64,000 bases of DNA from Pteria penguin (lineage: Eukaryota; Mollusca; Bivalvia; Pterioida; Pteriidae): NCBI GenBank assembly GCA_035048485.1, contig CM068582.1, positions 34,488,596 to 34,552,595 of the forward strand. Direction: 5' to 3'. The notes beneath the pieces are model-generated. The model saw only the letters and a program-made list of their open reading frames with translations, had not been told where the DNA came from and ran no database searches. The position numbers and the translations under genes are program-made. This document shows positions 1-13,100 of this stretch, one piece after another (position 1 is the stretch's first letter; every line of letters begins with the position of its first letter).

Positions 1-151
1 TATTATCTCGTACGTACGACTTATTATCTCGTACGTACGACTTAGTATGTCGTACGTACGACTTAGTATGTCGTACGTACGACTTAGTATGTCGTACGTG
101 CGACTTATTATCTCATATGTACGACATACTATGTCGTACGTACGACTTAGC
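1..151. repeat. 21-bp tandem repeat with palindromic core
   Basis: About seven copies of a 21-bp unit run in from the left edge. Each unit carries the perfect 14-bp palindrome GTCGTACGTACGAC or a one-base variant, alternating with TATTATCT or TAGTATGT. The array is cut by the window edge, so its full length is unknown. Confidence 0.9.
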
Positions 152-1117
152 ATCCAAAAAAAATTTCACTTTGGCAGCAATACGCTTCCGTACTTTACCT
201 ATTTTTTTTTTATCTGACATTAAAATACCCAGATAGTATGGCCATAATCGATATGTACATGCTAATCACTGCATATCTGATTTATTATCTCTTTAAACAA
301 GAAATCCAAACTTAACATACTTTATACCAGCTCTAATGCACCATTGACAGATAAAAACCAATCGAGTTTAAAGCCCGCTCAATATTCATTTTGTCGTTGG
401 AAGTAGTAAAATCATAATGAACATACTGATGAAGTACCTATATGTAGAATCGTATATGTTTGTGGCTTCTTAATCTCCAAATCAAAATTGTTTTCATTAA
501 TAGGGTGGCGACACCTGTCTGGTGAATAGCCACAGAGTTTTCACATATACAACGGACCCACTTGAAACAGTGAGGGGTCTTTCGCTTGCTGGAGTATATC
601 ACGATACGTGATTTGGTTTATACAAAATGTATTGTCCGATCCGAAGGCAGATGACTAAAGGTCAGTAAGACTTATTTGCCACCTGAGTATAATTAAGGCC
701 CTAGTTGTAAATTACTGCTCCAGCTTCTTTAGTTACGTTCTTCATAAAAATATATACAATGTAACCACAAGGCAAAGGAGTAAGATAATGTTAATCTTAA
801 TTTTGCCTATCCCCAGAGCCTGAACTTCTGATCCAGGTAAGTATAATATTCAAAATTTTGTTGGATGACTCTCTCTCTTAACCATGCATACATTTTACTG
901 TCAAAGATACAGTCTAAACCCTTGGTTCGTGCACAAAAAATAAATTGCAAACAAACATTTTGCGCTCGCAGTTTTTACTTTCATAAACTACATGTCATTA
1001 TGCCTTTTCTTCTTATTTTCATAGTTGATTATTCATTCATGATTATAGATATACACTGAGATACATATAAATAACATAAAACAAGGTCATCACACTAATA
1101 CACTAATACAAATTATA
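152..1117. other. AT-rich stretch without a recognised gene
   Basis: No supported coding exon was found on either strand. Around 505-610 there is a weak resemblance to the core of the second SINE family described below (GGACCCAC near a CAGTGAGGG block), read on the minus strand. This stretch lies 3' of exon 2 of the left claudin-like gene, and its missing last exon could be here or beyond the edge. I could not find it. Confidence 0.4.
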
Positions 1118-1120
1118 TAG

Positions 1121-1292
1121 GGGGGCAGGTCTAGTGTAGTGGTTAAGTGCTTGGCTTTGAACGCTAACGATCCGGGTTCGATTCCCGGGTTGCGCCACTA
1201 TGTTTAAGAGGTTGGTTACCTTCTGCTTCCATGTCGCGATATAACTGAAAAATTGTTGAAAGCGACGTAAAACACCAACCAACAACAAACTA
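1121..1292 (+). mobile_element. tRNA-derived SINE, family I
   Basis: A tRNA-like head with A-box (TAGTGTAGTGGTTAAGTG) and B-box (GGTTCGATTCCC) ends in GCGCCA. A body follows with CATGTCGCGATATAACTGAA and a tail rich in CAACCAACAA. Two more copies of the same family are at 8641-8810 (minus) and 51375-52105 (plus, interrupted). This is an RNA polymerase III-type retroposon and not a functional tRNA gene. Confidence 0.85.
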
Positions 1293-1910
1293 TATAAATA
1301 CAATGTATTTTTAAAAACAGAGTTACACATTTTATCTTACATTAAAAGCATGCTTGATATATTTTCCAGTATTATATGATAATCGATATCGAGTCGAGTG
1401 TTATGTCGACCTCTCGGATATTATATGGACTTGTGAAGTATTATGTCGACCTCTCAGATATCATATGGTTTTGTCAAGTACCGGTATTGTGCCGAGTAGT
1501 CAGACAGTTGTGTTGATAAAACATGAGTGAGTGACAAGAGATCTACTGTCATAATATAATAAGTAATATAATTACAGTTTAAAAACTTAATATGTGATTA
1601 GTTTTAATTATCATGAATCATTTGAAGGAAGAAAATATGTCACTGAACCATTTATGTATGTCTCATGTATGTCCATGCACTGTGTGTGCTCACAAGTCGC
1701 CCGTCTACGTATGCCTGTAGGAACCAATGCAAGATGCTTCGATCAAGTGTGGCACATTTCATGTGATATACATTAAAATCACAGCACGGAATCCTCCTGT
1801 CAAAATTTAACGGCCTTTCCTTTATGTGAACTACATAGACGCAAAACTCGTACTAGCTCTTGGTTCAAAGTGGATAAATTCACAGTAAATTTGACATAAA
1901 TGTAAAATAC

Positions 1911-4900
1911 CTATAACGAACGTTAGGATGACCAGACACCATTTGAATATCGACGATATCCTGGAAACGTCGTGACAGAAGAACAGCAACAGAACACCTT
2001 CGATAACGGCGCCTATAAATTCCAGAGAAACGAACGTTCTTGTAACTTGTGCCCAGGCTGAAAAACAAGAAAAGTACTCACCATAATGTAAATACTGGCC
2101 GCATACAAACGGACATATCAGTACACCAGTCTGTATACAAGGTGATGACGTCAACCACGCAATCACAACTGCATGGGATATCTACATGATTTAATTCAGC
2201 TTTTTTAGCTCACCTGAGCGTAGCTCAAGTGAGCTATTGTCACAGTGCAGCGTCCGTCGTCCGTCGTTAACTTTTCTACATTTTCGACTTCTCCTCCAGA
2301 ACCGCTGAACCGCTTTGTGTTTTTTATGCCGATCCGTGATCCAAGATGGCCGCCATTGGCTCTGATTGGCTGACACATTTTCGACTTCTCCTCCAGAACT
2401 GCTGCACAGAATTTCACCAAACTCCATAGGAAGTAAGTACTCAAAGTCTTCTACCAAGTTTGTGTTTTTAATGCCGATCCGTGATCCAAGATGGCCGCCA
2501 TTGGCTCTGATTGGTTGACACATTTTCGACTTCTCCTCCAGAACCGCTGCACAGAATTTCACCAAACTTCATAAGAAGTAAGTACTCAAGTTCCTCTACC
2601 AAGTTTGTGTTTTTTATGCCTATCCGTGATCCAAGATGGCCGCCATTGGCTCTGATTGGTTGACACATTTTCGACTTCTCCTCCAGAAAAGCTGCACAGA
2701 ATTTCACCAAACTTCATAGGAAGTTGGTACTCAAGGTCCTCTACCAAGTTTGTGTTTTTTATGCCAGTCCGTGATCCAAGATAGCCGCCATTGGCTCTGA
2801 TTGGTTGAAACATTTTCAACTTCTTCTCCAGAAAAGCTGCACAGAATTTCATCAAACCTCATAGGAAGTAAGTACTCAAGGTCCTCTACCAAGTTTGTGT
2901 TCGGGATCCAGATTCCCTCAGGGGTGGATCCAGGGCGGGACCAAAAGTGCCCAAAAGGGTACCCTCTTCAAACATCTTCTTCTCCAGAACCAGTACATAA
3001 ATGGGGAAACTAATTGCATTTCAACAATCTATAAAAATGGGTTATTAAAAATTGTGTTCGGGGTTAAGATCCGTCAAATAGAAATTTACGCTTTTTTGAC
3101 GTGTTTCTGGACTTAGTCATTTCAATGAAGAAAAGTCTCATGTTTTTCAGTTAATTGATATTGATGATTTCTTTATGACTATTTTGATCACAATTGTGGT
3201 AAGGAATATTATTGTGAAAGAATTTTGTCGTTATCTCAATTTTTGGATTTTTTATGAATTTTTTAAGACTTCCAGAAAAAAAGGGGGGGGGTTGGCCATT
3301 TTTCACATTTTCAACTTTTTCTATAAAACCACATAAAAGATTTTAATGAAATATGGAATACATGAAGTACTAAAAGTCCTCTATCAATCTGGTAAATTTC
3401 ATCCAAATTGGTTAACAGATAATGCCACCATGTCTAAAAAGTAGGTCTCACAATGGTACATATACCACTTGGTAATTGAAATATGGAGAGTAGCGGTTCA
3501 AATCCAGCTGTGGTCAAAAATTTTTTTTTTTTTTTTTACACATCTAAATAAGTTTTTAGATTTTTCTCAACACTCAACATATGAAATTAGGAATTTTACG
3601 TTTAAGACTTCCAAAAAAAAAGGGGGGGGTGGGGGGGGGAGGCCATTTTTCACATTTTCAACTTTTTCTACAAAACTGTTTGAAGGATTTTAATAAATCT
3701 TGGTAGAAATAAGTCACTTATGATCTTCTTCAAATTCTGTTGTTTTTGTCCAGACCTCTTTACAGGTGATTTCTTATGAACTATTGTGATCATAATTATG
3801 GTAAGGATTGTAACTATGAAAGAATTTTGTCATTATCTTAATTTTTGGATTTTCTATGAATTTTTTAAGACTTCCAAATGAGGGTGTATAGGAACAATTC
3901 AATCACATTTTTCACTTCTGCTGTTATACCGCATGAAAGATTTTAATGAAACATGGAATACATGAAGTACTAAAGGTCCTCTACCAATATGGTGAATTTC
4001 ATCCAAATTGGTTAACAGATAATGTCACCATGTCTAAAAAGCAGTTCTCACAATGGTACATATACCACTTGGTAATTGAAATATGGAGAGTAGCGGTTCA
4101 AATCCAGCTGTGGTCAAAAAATTTTTTTTCATTTCTTTACACATCTAAATAAGTTTTTAGATGTTTCTCAACACTCAACATATGAAATTAGGCAATTTTA
4201 AGTTAGATCTGGACAATATTTGAAACAATTGTTGTTCATGACCCAGACTTGAAATCAATCAACAAAAGGCCCCACCTAAAGAAAATGACTAACTTGTTGC
4301 CCTGAATGACATCTTGCAAAGACAAAGAAAATGCTTAATATCAAAATCACCTGAGTGGAAGTGCAAAAAAAGTGTTGTTTTTTATTCTAGCCTGAAATAA
4401 AATTTGACATATTTTCAACATCTGTGTTGACTTAGTCACATTAATGCAAAAATAAATGAATTCTTCCTTCATGCATGACTGATCATCTAGGTACTCAGGT
4501 GAGCGATATAGGCCCACTTGGGCCTCTTGTTTATCGAAGGCAGATAGTCACCCTGATCCCATATTTTCAATGTAGAATTATGAATGTTTAATGCCTATGA
4601 CGCAAGGTACACACAGAACATAAATTTTCATTTTGAGATCATATACACAACATTTTAGATTTTATCGATACCAAAAAGAAAAACACTGTACACTATTACA
4701 GCAGATACCATACGATAGACCATAGAAGCATATTCCGAGTTACATTTGTACGGATAGTATGAAGCAGTCAAACAAAGTATAAATCAAATACAACGGAAGG
4801 AGCCAACCATTTATAGAAAGTATAAGCAGGTTGGTAGATTAGCAATATGCAAGTGTAATACCATTACGTTATCCTTGCATAAAACCCATAAGAAATTAGT

Positions 4901-7263
4901 GTACAGATTTCTGTGTCCCCCATAACCAACAAGGATTCTACCAACCGTTGTTAAATAAAGGAAGAAAGAAAGCTGGTGACTCAGCCGTTTATCTGATTAA
5001 AACCATATCTTTATTCCGCTTCTCTATTTGTCCCATTGCGGACAAAGCTTTATCCACAATGAGACAAATAGAGAAGCGGAATAAAGATATGGTTTTAATC
5101 AGATTGACTCAGCCGTATGATAGAAGTCACTATGAAAATATACAGTATTTAATGTAATGACATGAAAAAAACAGACATAAGGACATCACAACAATATTCC
5201 ATTATAGTGCAGTTACGATACCGACTTAAGACGGTCATTTGATATGACTATAGTTAATTGGTGTGTGGGTGTGGGAAAGGGGGGGGGGGCTGGCAAATTG
5301 GTTTAGTCAGATTATTTATTTTCAGATTATTGAAAAATAGAATATTTATTTCCTTGATATCCTGGGACAGATTATTTATTTTCTTGACTTTTTTTGTTCC
5401 CATGAAATACTTGTCATAATTGCACTGTAATATGTGCCATTTACAAAACACATGCTAATATAAAGTAAACTCAACAAATACATTTTTTGTAATATGCAAA
5501 CACTACTTTAATTGCACAGGTCTTTTTACTACTAGTTTCTGTAGTGAAGTATATAGTCTCTCTCACTCTCTGGCATCCGGGGACAAAATTTCCATTTATC
5601 ACTCTAGAAGAATGTGTGAGGAAGTATTGCTATTTTGGCACACTGTTCGAATGATAATATTGTATTACTTTGAATTATGTCATTTTAATGCGAAAAAGCA
5701 TTAATTTTCATAAATGTTTTTGATATATTTGATGTATTGATTTTCACATTTTAACTCTGTCTTCAGTACTTCTGGATTGAATTTGAGAAAACTTAGTAGA
5801 TATTAAGCAAAGATGTTTTTGTACAGTTTTACCTGTTTTAAAAGTTTTAAAGAACTAAAGACTTATGACCATCTACAAGCATTGTTCAGTATCATTGTGC
5901 AATGTTTACTATGTCTCAGGTGAACAATATAGGTCCACTTTGGACTTTGTTCTCATTTTAAAGCTATGATTGTTTTTTATTTTACATCTGAATAAATGTG
6001 TTAAAATCATTTGACGAATGCCCTGTTGCACAGATTTGAATGAAACTTGAAAAGGAATGAAACACTGTCAACAAACATGGCCACCATAAATTTTGAAATG
6101 TACCTGATTTAATTTAAACATCGACTTTGCATATTTGCTCAGGTGAAAGATGAGGCGAATTCAACTAAGACCCCTTTTGGCCACTCATTTTAACGTTAAC
6201 ATATCGGTGAGCCTAGCAATTAAATGAGGGGCAGACAATACGAGGGGAAGTCGGGGAAATGGATTGGAAATTCGCTGCAAGGAGATGCGTATGACACTAT
6301 TCCGAACAAGAACATGAAAAAAAATCTCTCAGACAGCAGATGACTCAATGACAGAGCATTTGTCCCCTATCTGCCCCCCAAAATTGACATGCAAATATAT
6401 TTTTTAAAAAGCAACAATTAAGTTGTGTCGAACATATTGAACAGCACAATTTCTTCAATGCTATAAATTCCGCTGAAATGCGAGTTACGGTATACAATTA
6501 ATTTACTATGCATTATAGTATAACCAGCAATATGGCGAGCGAAACAAGCCGGAAAAAAAATCAACGTGTTTTCTATACAACATTCAGATTTATGTAGGCA
6601 TGATCTGTTAAATATACGTGCTAGCAACCAGGATATTTATTCTCATTTTAGTAAAAGCCAGATTTTTTTTATTTCCAGCATTTTCAGGGTCAGAATATTT
6701 ATTTCCAAAAAGGGCCAGCCCCCCTCCTCAGAATGAAATATTCGTCCTCTTAAAATACCCAAACGAAGGTCCTAACACCCGTTGTTGAATAAATACCCAA
6801 CAAAGGTTCTAACACCCATCGTTACATAAATACCAATACAGGATCTAACAAGGGGGGAGGAAGGGGGTTACATACTTAGTGCCTGAATTCAGAGAATTTT
6901 ACGTTTAAATCTCGTACTGACCTGGTAAAGCAGGGAAGCATATTACTCTGCATCCATGTCGAAGGTCACATGCTTGCCATAGCCCTACATGACACACATA
7001 CGACGAGTGATCGCGTTTGGAGATAACTCATTAACTGCACTATTGTGTGGGACATGTTTAAAGCAGGCTTCTGGATCTCCATTATCGTTGCAGGCCCTTG
7101 GCAAGATATGCCACGACGGTACTGCGAATCCGAGCAATATAGAAACAAAGGCAGCAACAGCATAAATCTGGATCAGTTTGTGAGTCCGAGGTAAATCTAA
7201 CCATGCTTGCTTCCATGTCGATGAAATCTGGCGATCGACTTTTCCAATGGCCTCTAGCGGCAT
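1911..7263 (-). CDS. Claudin/PMP22-like tetraspan membrane protein, partial (left paralogue)
   Basis: This is a minus-strand gene running off the left edge. Exon 1 is 7263-7002: ATG at 7263, donor GTATGT, phase 1. Exon 2 is 2057-1911: acceptor TTTTTCAG, donor GTATTT, phase 1. Exon 1 encodes a cytoplasmic N-terminus of about 30 residues, then a hydrophobic TM1 ending in FVSILLGFAVPSW and an extracellular loop with a C-x8-C pair. Exon 2 encodes TM2 (FIGAVIEGVLLLFFC) and the start of TM3. Exon 2 aligns with exon 2 of the complete neighbour (147 versus 150 nt, same phases), so the two are tandem paralogues. Members of this superfamily form tight or septate-type junctions or act as membrane adaptors. 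Odd points: the GLW-x-x-C signature is absent from exon 1, the exon-1 donor is the least certain call, and the last exon (TM3-TM4) was not found. Confidence 0.6.
2202..4532. mobile_element. Non-autonomous repeat element with internal tandem repeats
   Basis: The left end carries AGCTCACCTGAGCG and CTCAAGTGAGC. The right end carries CTCAGGTGAGCG and GGCCCACTTGGGCCTCTTG, a partly inverted arrangement. Inside are four 145-bp tandem units (2320-2900) and a second direct duplication: the block with AATACATGAAGTACTAAA near 3355 recurs near 3957, about 600 bp away. No coding capacity was seen. It lies inside intron 1 of the left claudin-like gene. Class (Helitron, MITE or other) is not settled. Confidence 0.65.
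2320..2900. repeat. 145-bp tandem repeat, four units
   Basis: The marker CCAAGATGGCCGCCATTGG recurs at about 2341, 2486, 2631 and 2776 (one base changed in the last), an exact 145-bp period. Each unit also has ACTTCTCCTCCAGAA and a GTACTCAA block. The fifth unit decays at about 2900. Confidence 0.9.
4989..5106. mobile_element. 118-bp hairpin MITE with 10-bp target duplication
   Basis: Two inverted arms of about 50 bp (left starting TTATCTGATTAAAACC, right ending GGTTTTAATCAGATTG) enclose a very short centre. The flanks are the direct repeat ACTCAGCCGT at 4979-4988 and 5107-5116. The arms match the termini of the 378-bp element at 54644-55021, so this is a minimal, arm-to-arm derivative of that family. 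A duplication of 9-10 bp is typical of Mutator-like elements, but the assignment is inference. Confidence 0.85.
5240..6752 (+). mobile_element. 1.5-kb non-autonomous DNA transposon, copy 1
   Basis: Shares extended blocks with the element at 30063-31890 in the opposite orientation: the CAGATTATTTATTTTC border, the ATAGGTCCACTTTGGACTTT and AAACATGGCCACCATAAATT blocks, GAGGGGCAGACA, and the CCAGCATTTTCAGGGTCAGA border. Its right end (GAATGAAATATTCGTCCTCT) is a decayed form of the other copy's terminus. No transposase reading frame was seen. It lies within intron 1 of the left claudin-like gene. Confidence 0.7.
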
Positions 7264-7269
7264 ATCTTG

Positions 7270-7984
7270 GTACAATGAAATCACGACACTTCTTGCTTAA
7301 GTCTTAAAAATAACTGATAATAAAACTTCACATCTGATTCACTCTACGACTTGCAAAGATAAACCTAGATTTGAAAAAAGATGTGCAAAAATTAATTGGG
7401 GTAGTCCAAACCTGATAGGGAAGTAAAAGATTTTAATTATCTATTACTTCAATATCAGAAGACTAAAATTTGCACTTTTAAAATCTTTTCATATTACTTT
7501 TTTTGTTTAAATTGTTCCATAGTTAAAATAAAATGCGTTGTCAGTCATCTGTTAATAATTAAACTTTTTCTTCATTCTTAACTTCTTGAAAAATACAAGG
7601 CCCTTTTCACAATACTTTCCTTGAGGAGAATAAGAGGAACGAGGAACATAAATTTTGATTCATGATCCCAGCACCCCTGCAGCCTTGAGGATATGATCAA
7701 AACCGCACAATATAAAAAAATCATCGTTTCTACTCCTACTCACCTGGTAAAATTCAGTATGCACATGTATAGCTATAAAAGGCATCAAAACCCTTACCTA
7801 AATTTTGAAGTTCATGACACCTGTGCCATGGGATCCGACTACAATAATGGTTCACGAACATGTATTTAATCTTGGAAATCTTCTTTACGCATGCGCCTTG
7901 TGACGATGCTAAACGGCACTGTACATTTATTGTGAAATTATGGGGTAGAAATTGAGGGATCGACAGATTCAACTGAAATATCCA
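7270..7984. other. Intergenic stretch between the two claudin-like genes
   Basis: AT-rich, no supported exon. It must hold the promoter and 5' UTR of the left claudin-like gene, but no TATA box or other site could be assigned. A minus-strand open stretch at 7754-8038 starts inside repeat sequence and is not supported as coding. Confidence 0.4.
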
Positions 7985-8065
7985 GTGGTAGATCCAGGAT
8001 TTCCGAAAGGGGGGGGGGCGCACATGTGTATTAGCCAAGCTACTCAGCCATTTTTTTGTGCAAAA
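7985..8065. mobile_element. Terminal fragment of a GTGGCGGATCC-type DNA transposon
   Basis: Begins GTGGTAGATCCAGGATTTCC, then a G tract and GCACATGTGTATTAGCCAAG. The same border occurs at 28616-28700, and the short version at 28206-28367 shows CAGTGGCGGA inverted ends. Probably hAT-like by its CAG start (inference). Confidence 0.6.
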
Positions 8066-8640
8066 TCTTGATTTCTACTAGTAAATATGGTTCAGATTCT
8101 AGGCTTAAACCGATTTAGTTTTTAGATTTCGCATGGAATCGTGCAAGTCGCATTGGGTTGGCAACCCGTCTAGTGTCTCAAAGTCTGATAGGGCATTCTA
8201 TGGTCGAAACATGAACTTGGAAAAGCAACCTGTTTTCTCCAAATTCAGGTAATCCTGTACACATAAAATGCCTTATACCCATAATTACAATAATAGATAA
8301 ACTGAATCATAAAATCTTGATTTATTTACAAATGATACATAATACAAATATTAAAAGCAAAATAAAATTAGAAACTAAAACCTTTATTTCTTAAGTTGCA
8401 TAGAAACACCAAGTAACAGTGTTTGACACATTTTACAGACGATAAGGATAGAAGGAATGGCGTAATGGGTCGGGAACATTTATATGAAATACATGTACGA
8501 ATATCTATTGAGAAGGTTATTAGTCTCATGTTTATATCTGTATGAAGAACAACTAAATACTTTTATTTATATACATGTTCTACAAAGGTCATCTTCACCA
8601 TACCAAGGCTTTGTGTTACGCCTCTTCTGTAAGGTCTTGG

Positions 8641-8810
8641 CTGGTTGGTTGATTGGTGTTTACGTCGCTTTCAACAATATTTCAATTATATCGCGACATG
8701 GTAGCAGGAGGTAACCAATCTCTTAAACATGGTGGCGCAAACCGGGAATCGCACCCGGATAGACTGCACTGCAAGCCAATCACTTAACCACCACACCAAG
8801 CCTGCAAAGG
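8641..8810 (-). mobile_element. tRNA-derived SINE, family I (minus)
   Basis: Reverse orientation of the element at 1121-1292. The tail complement GGTTGGTTGATTGGTGTT comes first, then TATATCGCGACATGG, and the tRNA-like head GGCTTGGTGTGGTGGTTAAG lies at the far right. The B-box is degenerate. Confidence 0.8.
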
Positions 8811-9160
8811 CAACACTTCCATAGAAGTATGATACATGTGTATCTTACAAGAATGGCAGCGATCATTTCCACAATGGAGAGTGAACGTCATATCTGCCAG
8901 TGATATTTGGCAACTTTAACTAGCAGTCCTATGAATGGGTGTGGTAGAATTTCAGTAAAGGAGATACGTTTATATAAGTATCAAGACATTGTAATCAAAG
9001 TGACAATTTACGACGGATTTTGAATAAGAACATTTTATACGGTTTAAAAAAACTTCAGATGTAGGAAATCAAATGGTTCAGGCCAGGTTGTACAAAACTA
9101 TAACATTTAGCTTATACTATTTACATTGGACTGCGGAATGGGTAATCAGTGAATAAGTAA

Positions 9161-9305
<145 letters not shown>

Positions 9306-9310
9306 TACTT

Positions 9311-9575
9311 TCTGGACTTTTATCGCGCTCCTAATCGGGAGGCCTGGGTTCCATTCCCGCTCTGGCCATGCTGGTGTCCTGTCTTTCGGATGAGACAGTA
9401 AAACTCGAGGACCCGTGTCGTAGTATGCATGGCACGTTAAAGATCCCTCACTGCTTCGGGTGGGTCCGTGGCAAAGGTCAAAATTTGTATGCCCCGCATC
9501 GGGCAGATGCCGTCTCCATATACGTGAAATATTCGTAGTGTGACGGTAAACAAAAATCAGTCAGTCAGCCAGTCA
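9311..9575 (+). mobile_element. tRNA-derived SINE, family II
   Basis: The 5' head is truncated, but the B-box-like GGTTCCATTCCC remains. It is followed by the family core (GTCTTTCGGATGAGACAGTA; CACGTTAAAGATCCCTCACT; GGGCAGATGCCGTC; ATACGTGAAATATTCG) and a CAGTCAGTCAGC tail. Copies at 14348, 31441, 44810 and 59349 share this order of blocks. The core resembles the conserved-core SINEs known from molluscs. Confidence 0.85.
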
Positions 9576-9773
9576 GTTACTATCTGGACTTACTGTCTTT
9601 CATATTATGACCTCTCTTTATTGTATTTACATTTACAAATAATCAAAATGAAAATACGTAAAAGGACATGTTGACACTTGCTATATAGATCTATAACACT
9701 AAAACGATCCCAATAACTCAACAGTATAATTAGCGTCAGTGTTATGGAATTTGCTCATGATACACAAATCCTT

Positions 9774-9947
9774 TTAATTCTGGCAAAAAAATATACAGAG
9801 TGCACATCCAGTTGTGGTGTAAATAATGCTCGCTATACACGCCATTGCATAAGAAAAACTAAGGTTGAACCATGCGCTATAATATGTACCCCAAACAACG
9901 ACAGCAACGAGAATTGATGACGCTGAAAATATAATTAAAAGCTTGTG

Positions 9948-9983
<36 letters not shown>

Positions 9984-10085
9984 CACCTCAGATCAAATGG
10001 GGAATGTGAAATGACGACACTGAAAATTTAGATCTAGATATCAAGATGTCAGAATCATGACAGTGATATGCAACACACACACTTA

Positions 10086-10157
<72 letters not shown>

Positions 10158-13100
10158 ACATATGTAACATTGTGGGAAAATATCAAGATGTCAGAATCAT
10201 GACAATGATATGCAACACACACACACACACGCACACACACACACTTATATATAACATATGTAACATTGTGGGAAAAAAATATTTCAGCAAGTCCTGGGCG
10301 AAGCCCCCCGGAAGCTCCCACATTTTGGCAATTTTGGGGCCTAAAAATTGTACATTGTCACTTCAACTGACCGTCCTCAGTCGGTACCGCAGCTGCTGTG
10401 TAAACGAAGCTTTTTGTGATGTTATTCATGTCTTGTTCATACCTTATTATTATTCTTGATGTACATGTAGCGGAATTGTCATACAGCTGAGTCAGATCTG
10501 ATTTTCTAGTAAATATTTATCAGCTGTATCGCAAAGTTCATCATCATTACTTTTAGTTGACAAAACCGAAGCATCAATATCAACTAGAACAGTCCTAATG
10601 GGACTAATACCCCCCGCAACAACATTTTCTCTGTGTGCTCAAATTGAATGTGAACAGATTTTAGCTATGTGATCATAAACTATCACAGTCAAGGTCACAT
10701 GACCAACATTTGTGGTACCAACGGAAAGGTCTTGTCATAAGAAACGCACATGCCAAATATGAAAGCCCTACATATGACGGTATATTAGTTAAGACATATT
10801 AAAAAAAAGTTTTTGCTGACGGACAGACAAACAGATTACTATTGGGCACCTGCCTATGGCGGGCCCTGAATATCTTCATATGAGAGACAGAGGTGATAAA
10901 TTTGATTGGTCGATGATACGAGGGAATTACTAGGCAATATATCATGGTTTGTAATTTTTATTTTCTATTGTTATGTATTGTTTAAAAACGCAGATGACAA
11001 ACATCGATTTCGGAACACAAACCAATTACTATCGGTTTATCAATTTTCATAAAAAACGGAAGGCGGAGCTTACTGAACTTCAATAAGCAGAACGATGATT
11101 TGTATTTGAATTTTGTCACTCGGATGAATTCTCTTGACTTGATAGGAAAAGAAATCAAATCACATTAGAGAATACAATAATCAACATCTACGGCTTTTCC
11201 TACCACTTGGACCTCCCCCCTCAAATGGCAATTTTCGACTCACTATATATAACAACATTATACTCATTACTAAATTAACTAAATTAATAGATAAATTCCA
11301 AGCGCTTAGAATCTAAGATGTTAGATCCGTCACTGATAGATGACACATGTTCTGTAATAGTCATACAGCGTGATAAAAATAAACACGTGTTTACAAATCT
11401 ACACTACAGTAGTAGTATACATATTAATGGGATAAAATTTATTTTACAATTTTTGTAATTCAATGTAACTTTACCTTCTTTTTTTGGTTGAAGAAAAAGT
11501 ATAGTCGCCCCTGAACTTTTCTACGTTTGGACTGCGACATTGTAATGTTGATAAAATTTAAATGACTTAATATTATACGCGCTAGGATTAGTGAGCAGTA
11601 TACCGGATTTCAGTAAGGCAATGTAAAGATTGAAATATTCTTGGAACAGAAAATTCCGGAGAAGTCGAGCAGACGTTATCGGATAACTCTCTCTTTCTCT
11701 CTCTCTCTTTTTTAGGGGAGGGGGGCGAACGTTCCCTCCGCCCCCCTTTGAACCTGCCACTGGTTATATACAATAACGTTTTATAGACATACAAATCAAA
11801 GTTATTGTCAGTTTACCTGTTGAAAAAGTTATTAAAACAAGAACAACTTTGAATTTCCTTGATCTCTGAATCTCTTCAACACAAAAGAGAAGAAACAACA
11901 ATATATTGTCAACGATTGCGCCGATCATTCCTAATGTCATAAAGAATCTACTGGCTATCATAGCACCTGGAACGACAAGTGACGACATCCATTACTATTC
12001 ATTACAGAGCATTTAATTAAAAATACACATATCATTTTGAGATATAGAAAATGTTTGTTTGTTACTTAATGTAGACAATGATGGAACACTCACTGATTAA
12101 GTAAACATTGAATAATCTCGTGTTTCATAAATAATGTCAATATTTGAATCATTATAGAATACATAACGTAATTTCTTTCGGCCTTCACGAGCTGGTTTTC
12201 ATTTTCTTCGCTATGATTTTCTATCGATGTAAAGAAGACATAGTTTATCAAATTAAGGAAATTTAGTGCTTAGAGAAAGTAGACATTTATCGATACACGA
12301 TGTATATAAAGAGCCTCAATATTCATATTATCTAGTTTTCGTTTTCCTGCCAATCCAAGACATTCAGCATAATATATTTGATTTTTTTCATCGTCATTGT
12401 GTTCATTTAAATGTTTTCATCATATTTGTTAATTTGAACTCTGGTCATGGAGTAAATCTGATGATATACTTGCCCATTTCTCACCAACCCCTACTCTTTC
12501 TTTATACAATTGAAAAGAAATTGTATGCTTATATCATACAGGTAAATATCACATTGAACCAAAGGCGAATATAACTGAAATGTCAATGTGAAATATCTGA
12601 ATAAAACAATTTTTTTCATGTAATTAATCCTGTCTGTTTGCATAAAAGCACGATTTCACCTGTATCTTAACATCGGATGCAAGGAGGACTTTTCTCGTGC
12701 CAATTTCAACTGTGACAGGAAACTACGATTTTTCGCCCAGTCCAATGATAAAAACGAGGAAAAGACGAAAAATCATTTTAGAGATCTCCATTCCGACGGC
12801 CAGGATCGAACATCAATAGGCAGACTAGAAATTCTTTCTTATACCTCTAAACTACCGTCCGTAATACCTCTAAACCACCGTCCTTATACCTCTAAACCAC
12901 CGTCCTTTATGCCTCTAAACCACCGTCCTTATATCTCTAAACCACCGTCCTTTAATCTCTAAGCCACCGTCCTTATACCTCTAAACCACCGTCCTTTATA
13001 CCTCTAAACCATCGTCCTTTATACCTCTAAACCACCGTCCTTATATCTCTAAACCACTGTCCTTATACCTCTAAACCACCGTCCTTTAATCTCTAAGCCA

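Noticed and set aside
1130..1200. A tRNA gene with good A- and B-boxes
   Set aside because: It is followed by the SINE body and tail also seen at 8641 and 51375, and the anticodon arm is disrupted. It is a retroposon head.
1831..2166. A 111-codon minus-strand open frame as one exon
   Set aside because: Only 1911-2057 is exon. It has a strong acceptor and donor and matches the paralogue's exon 2, and the rest is intron read-through.
7754..8038. Extra exon of a claudin-like gene
   Set aside because: It starts in a transposon end, has no membrane segment and does not fit the phase-1 pattern.
9988..10321. Open frames of Cys/Val or Thr/His repeats
   Set aside because: Direct translation of CA/TG microsatellites, with no coding signal.
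12266..12574. A 102-codon open frame inside the claudin-like intron
   Set aside because: No motif, no splice context, AT-rich composition.
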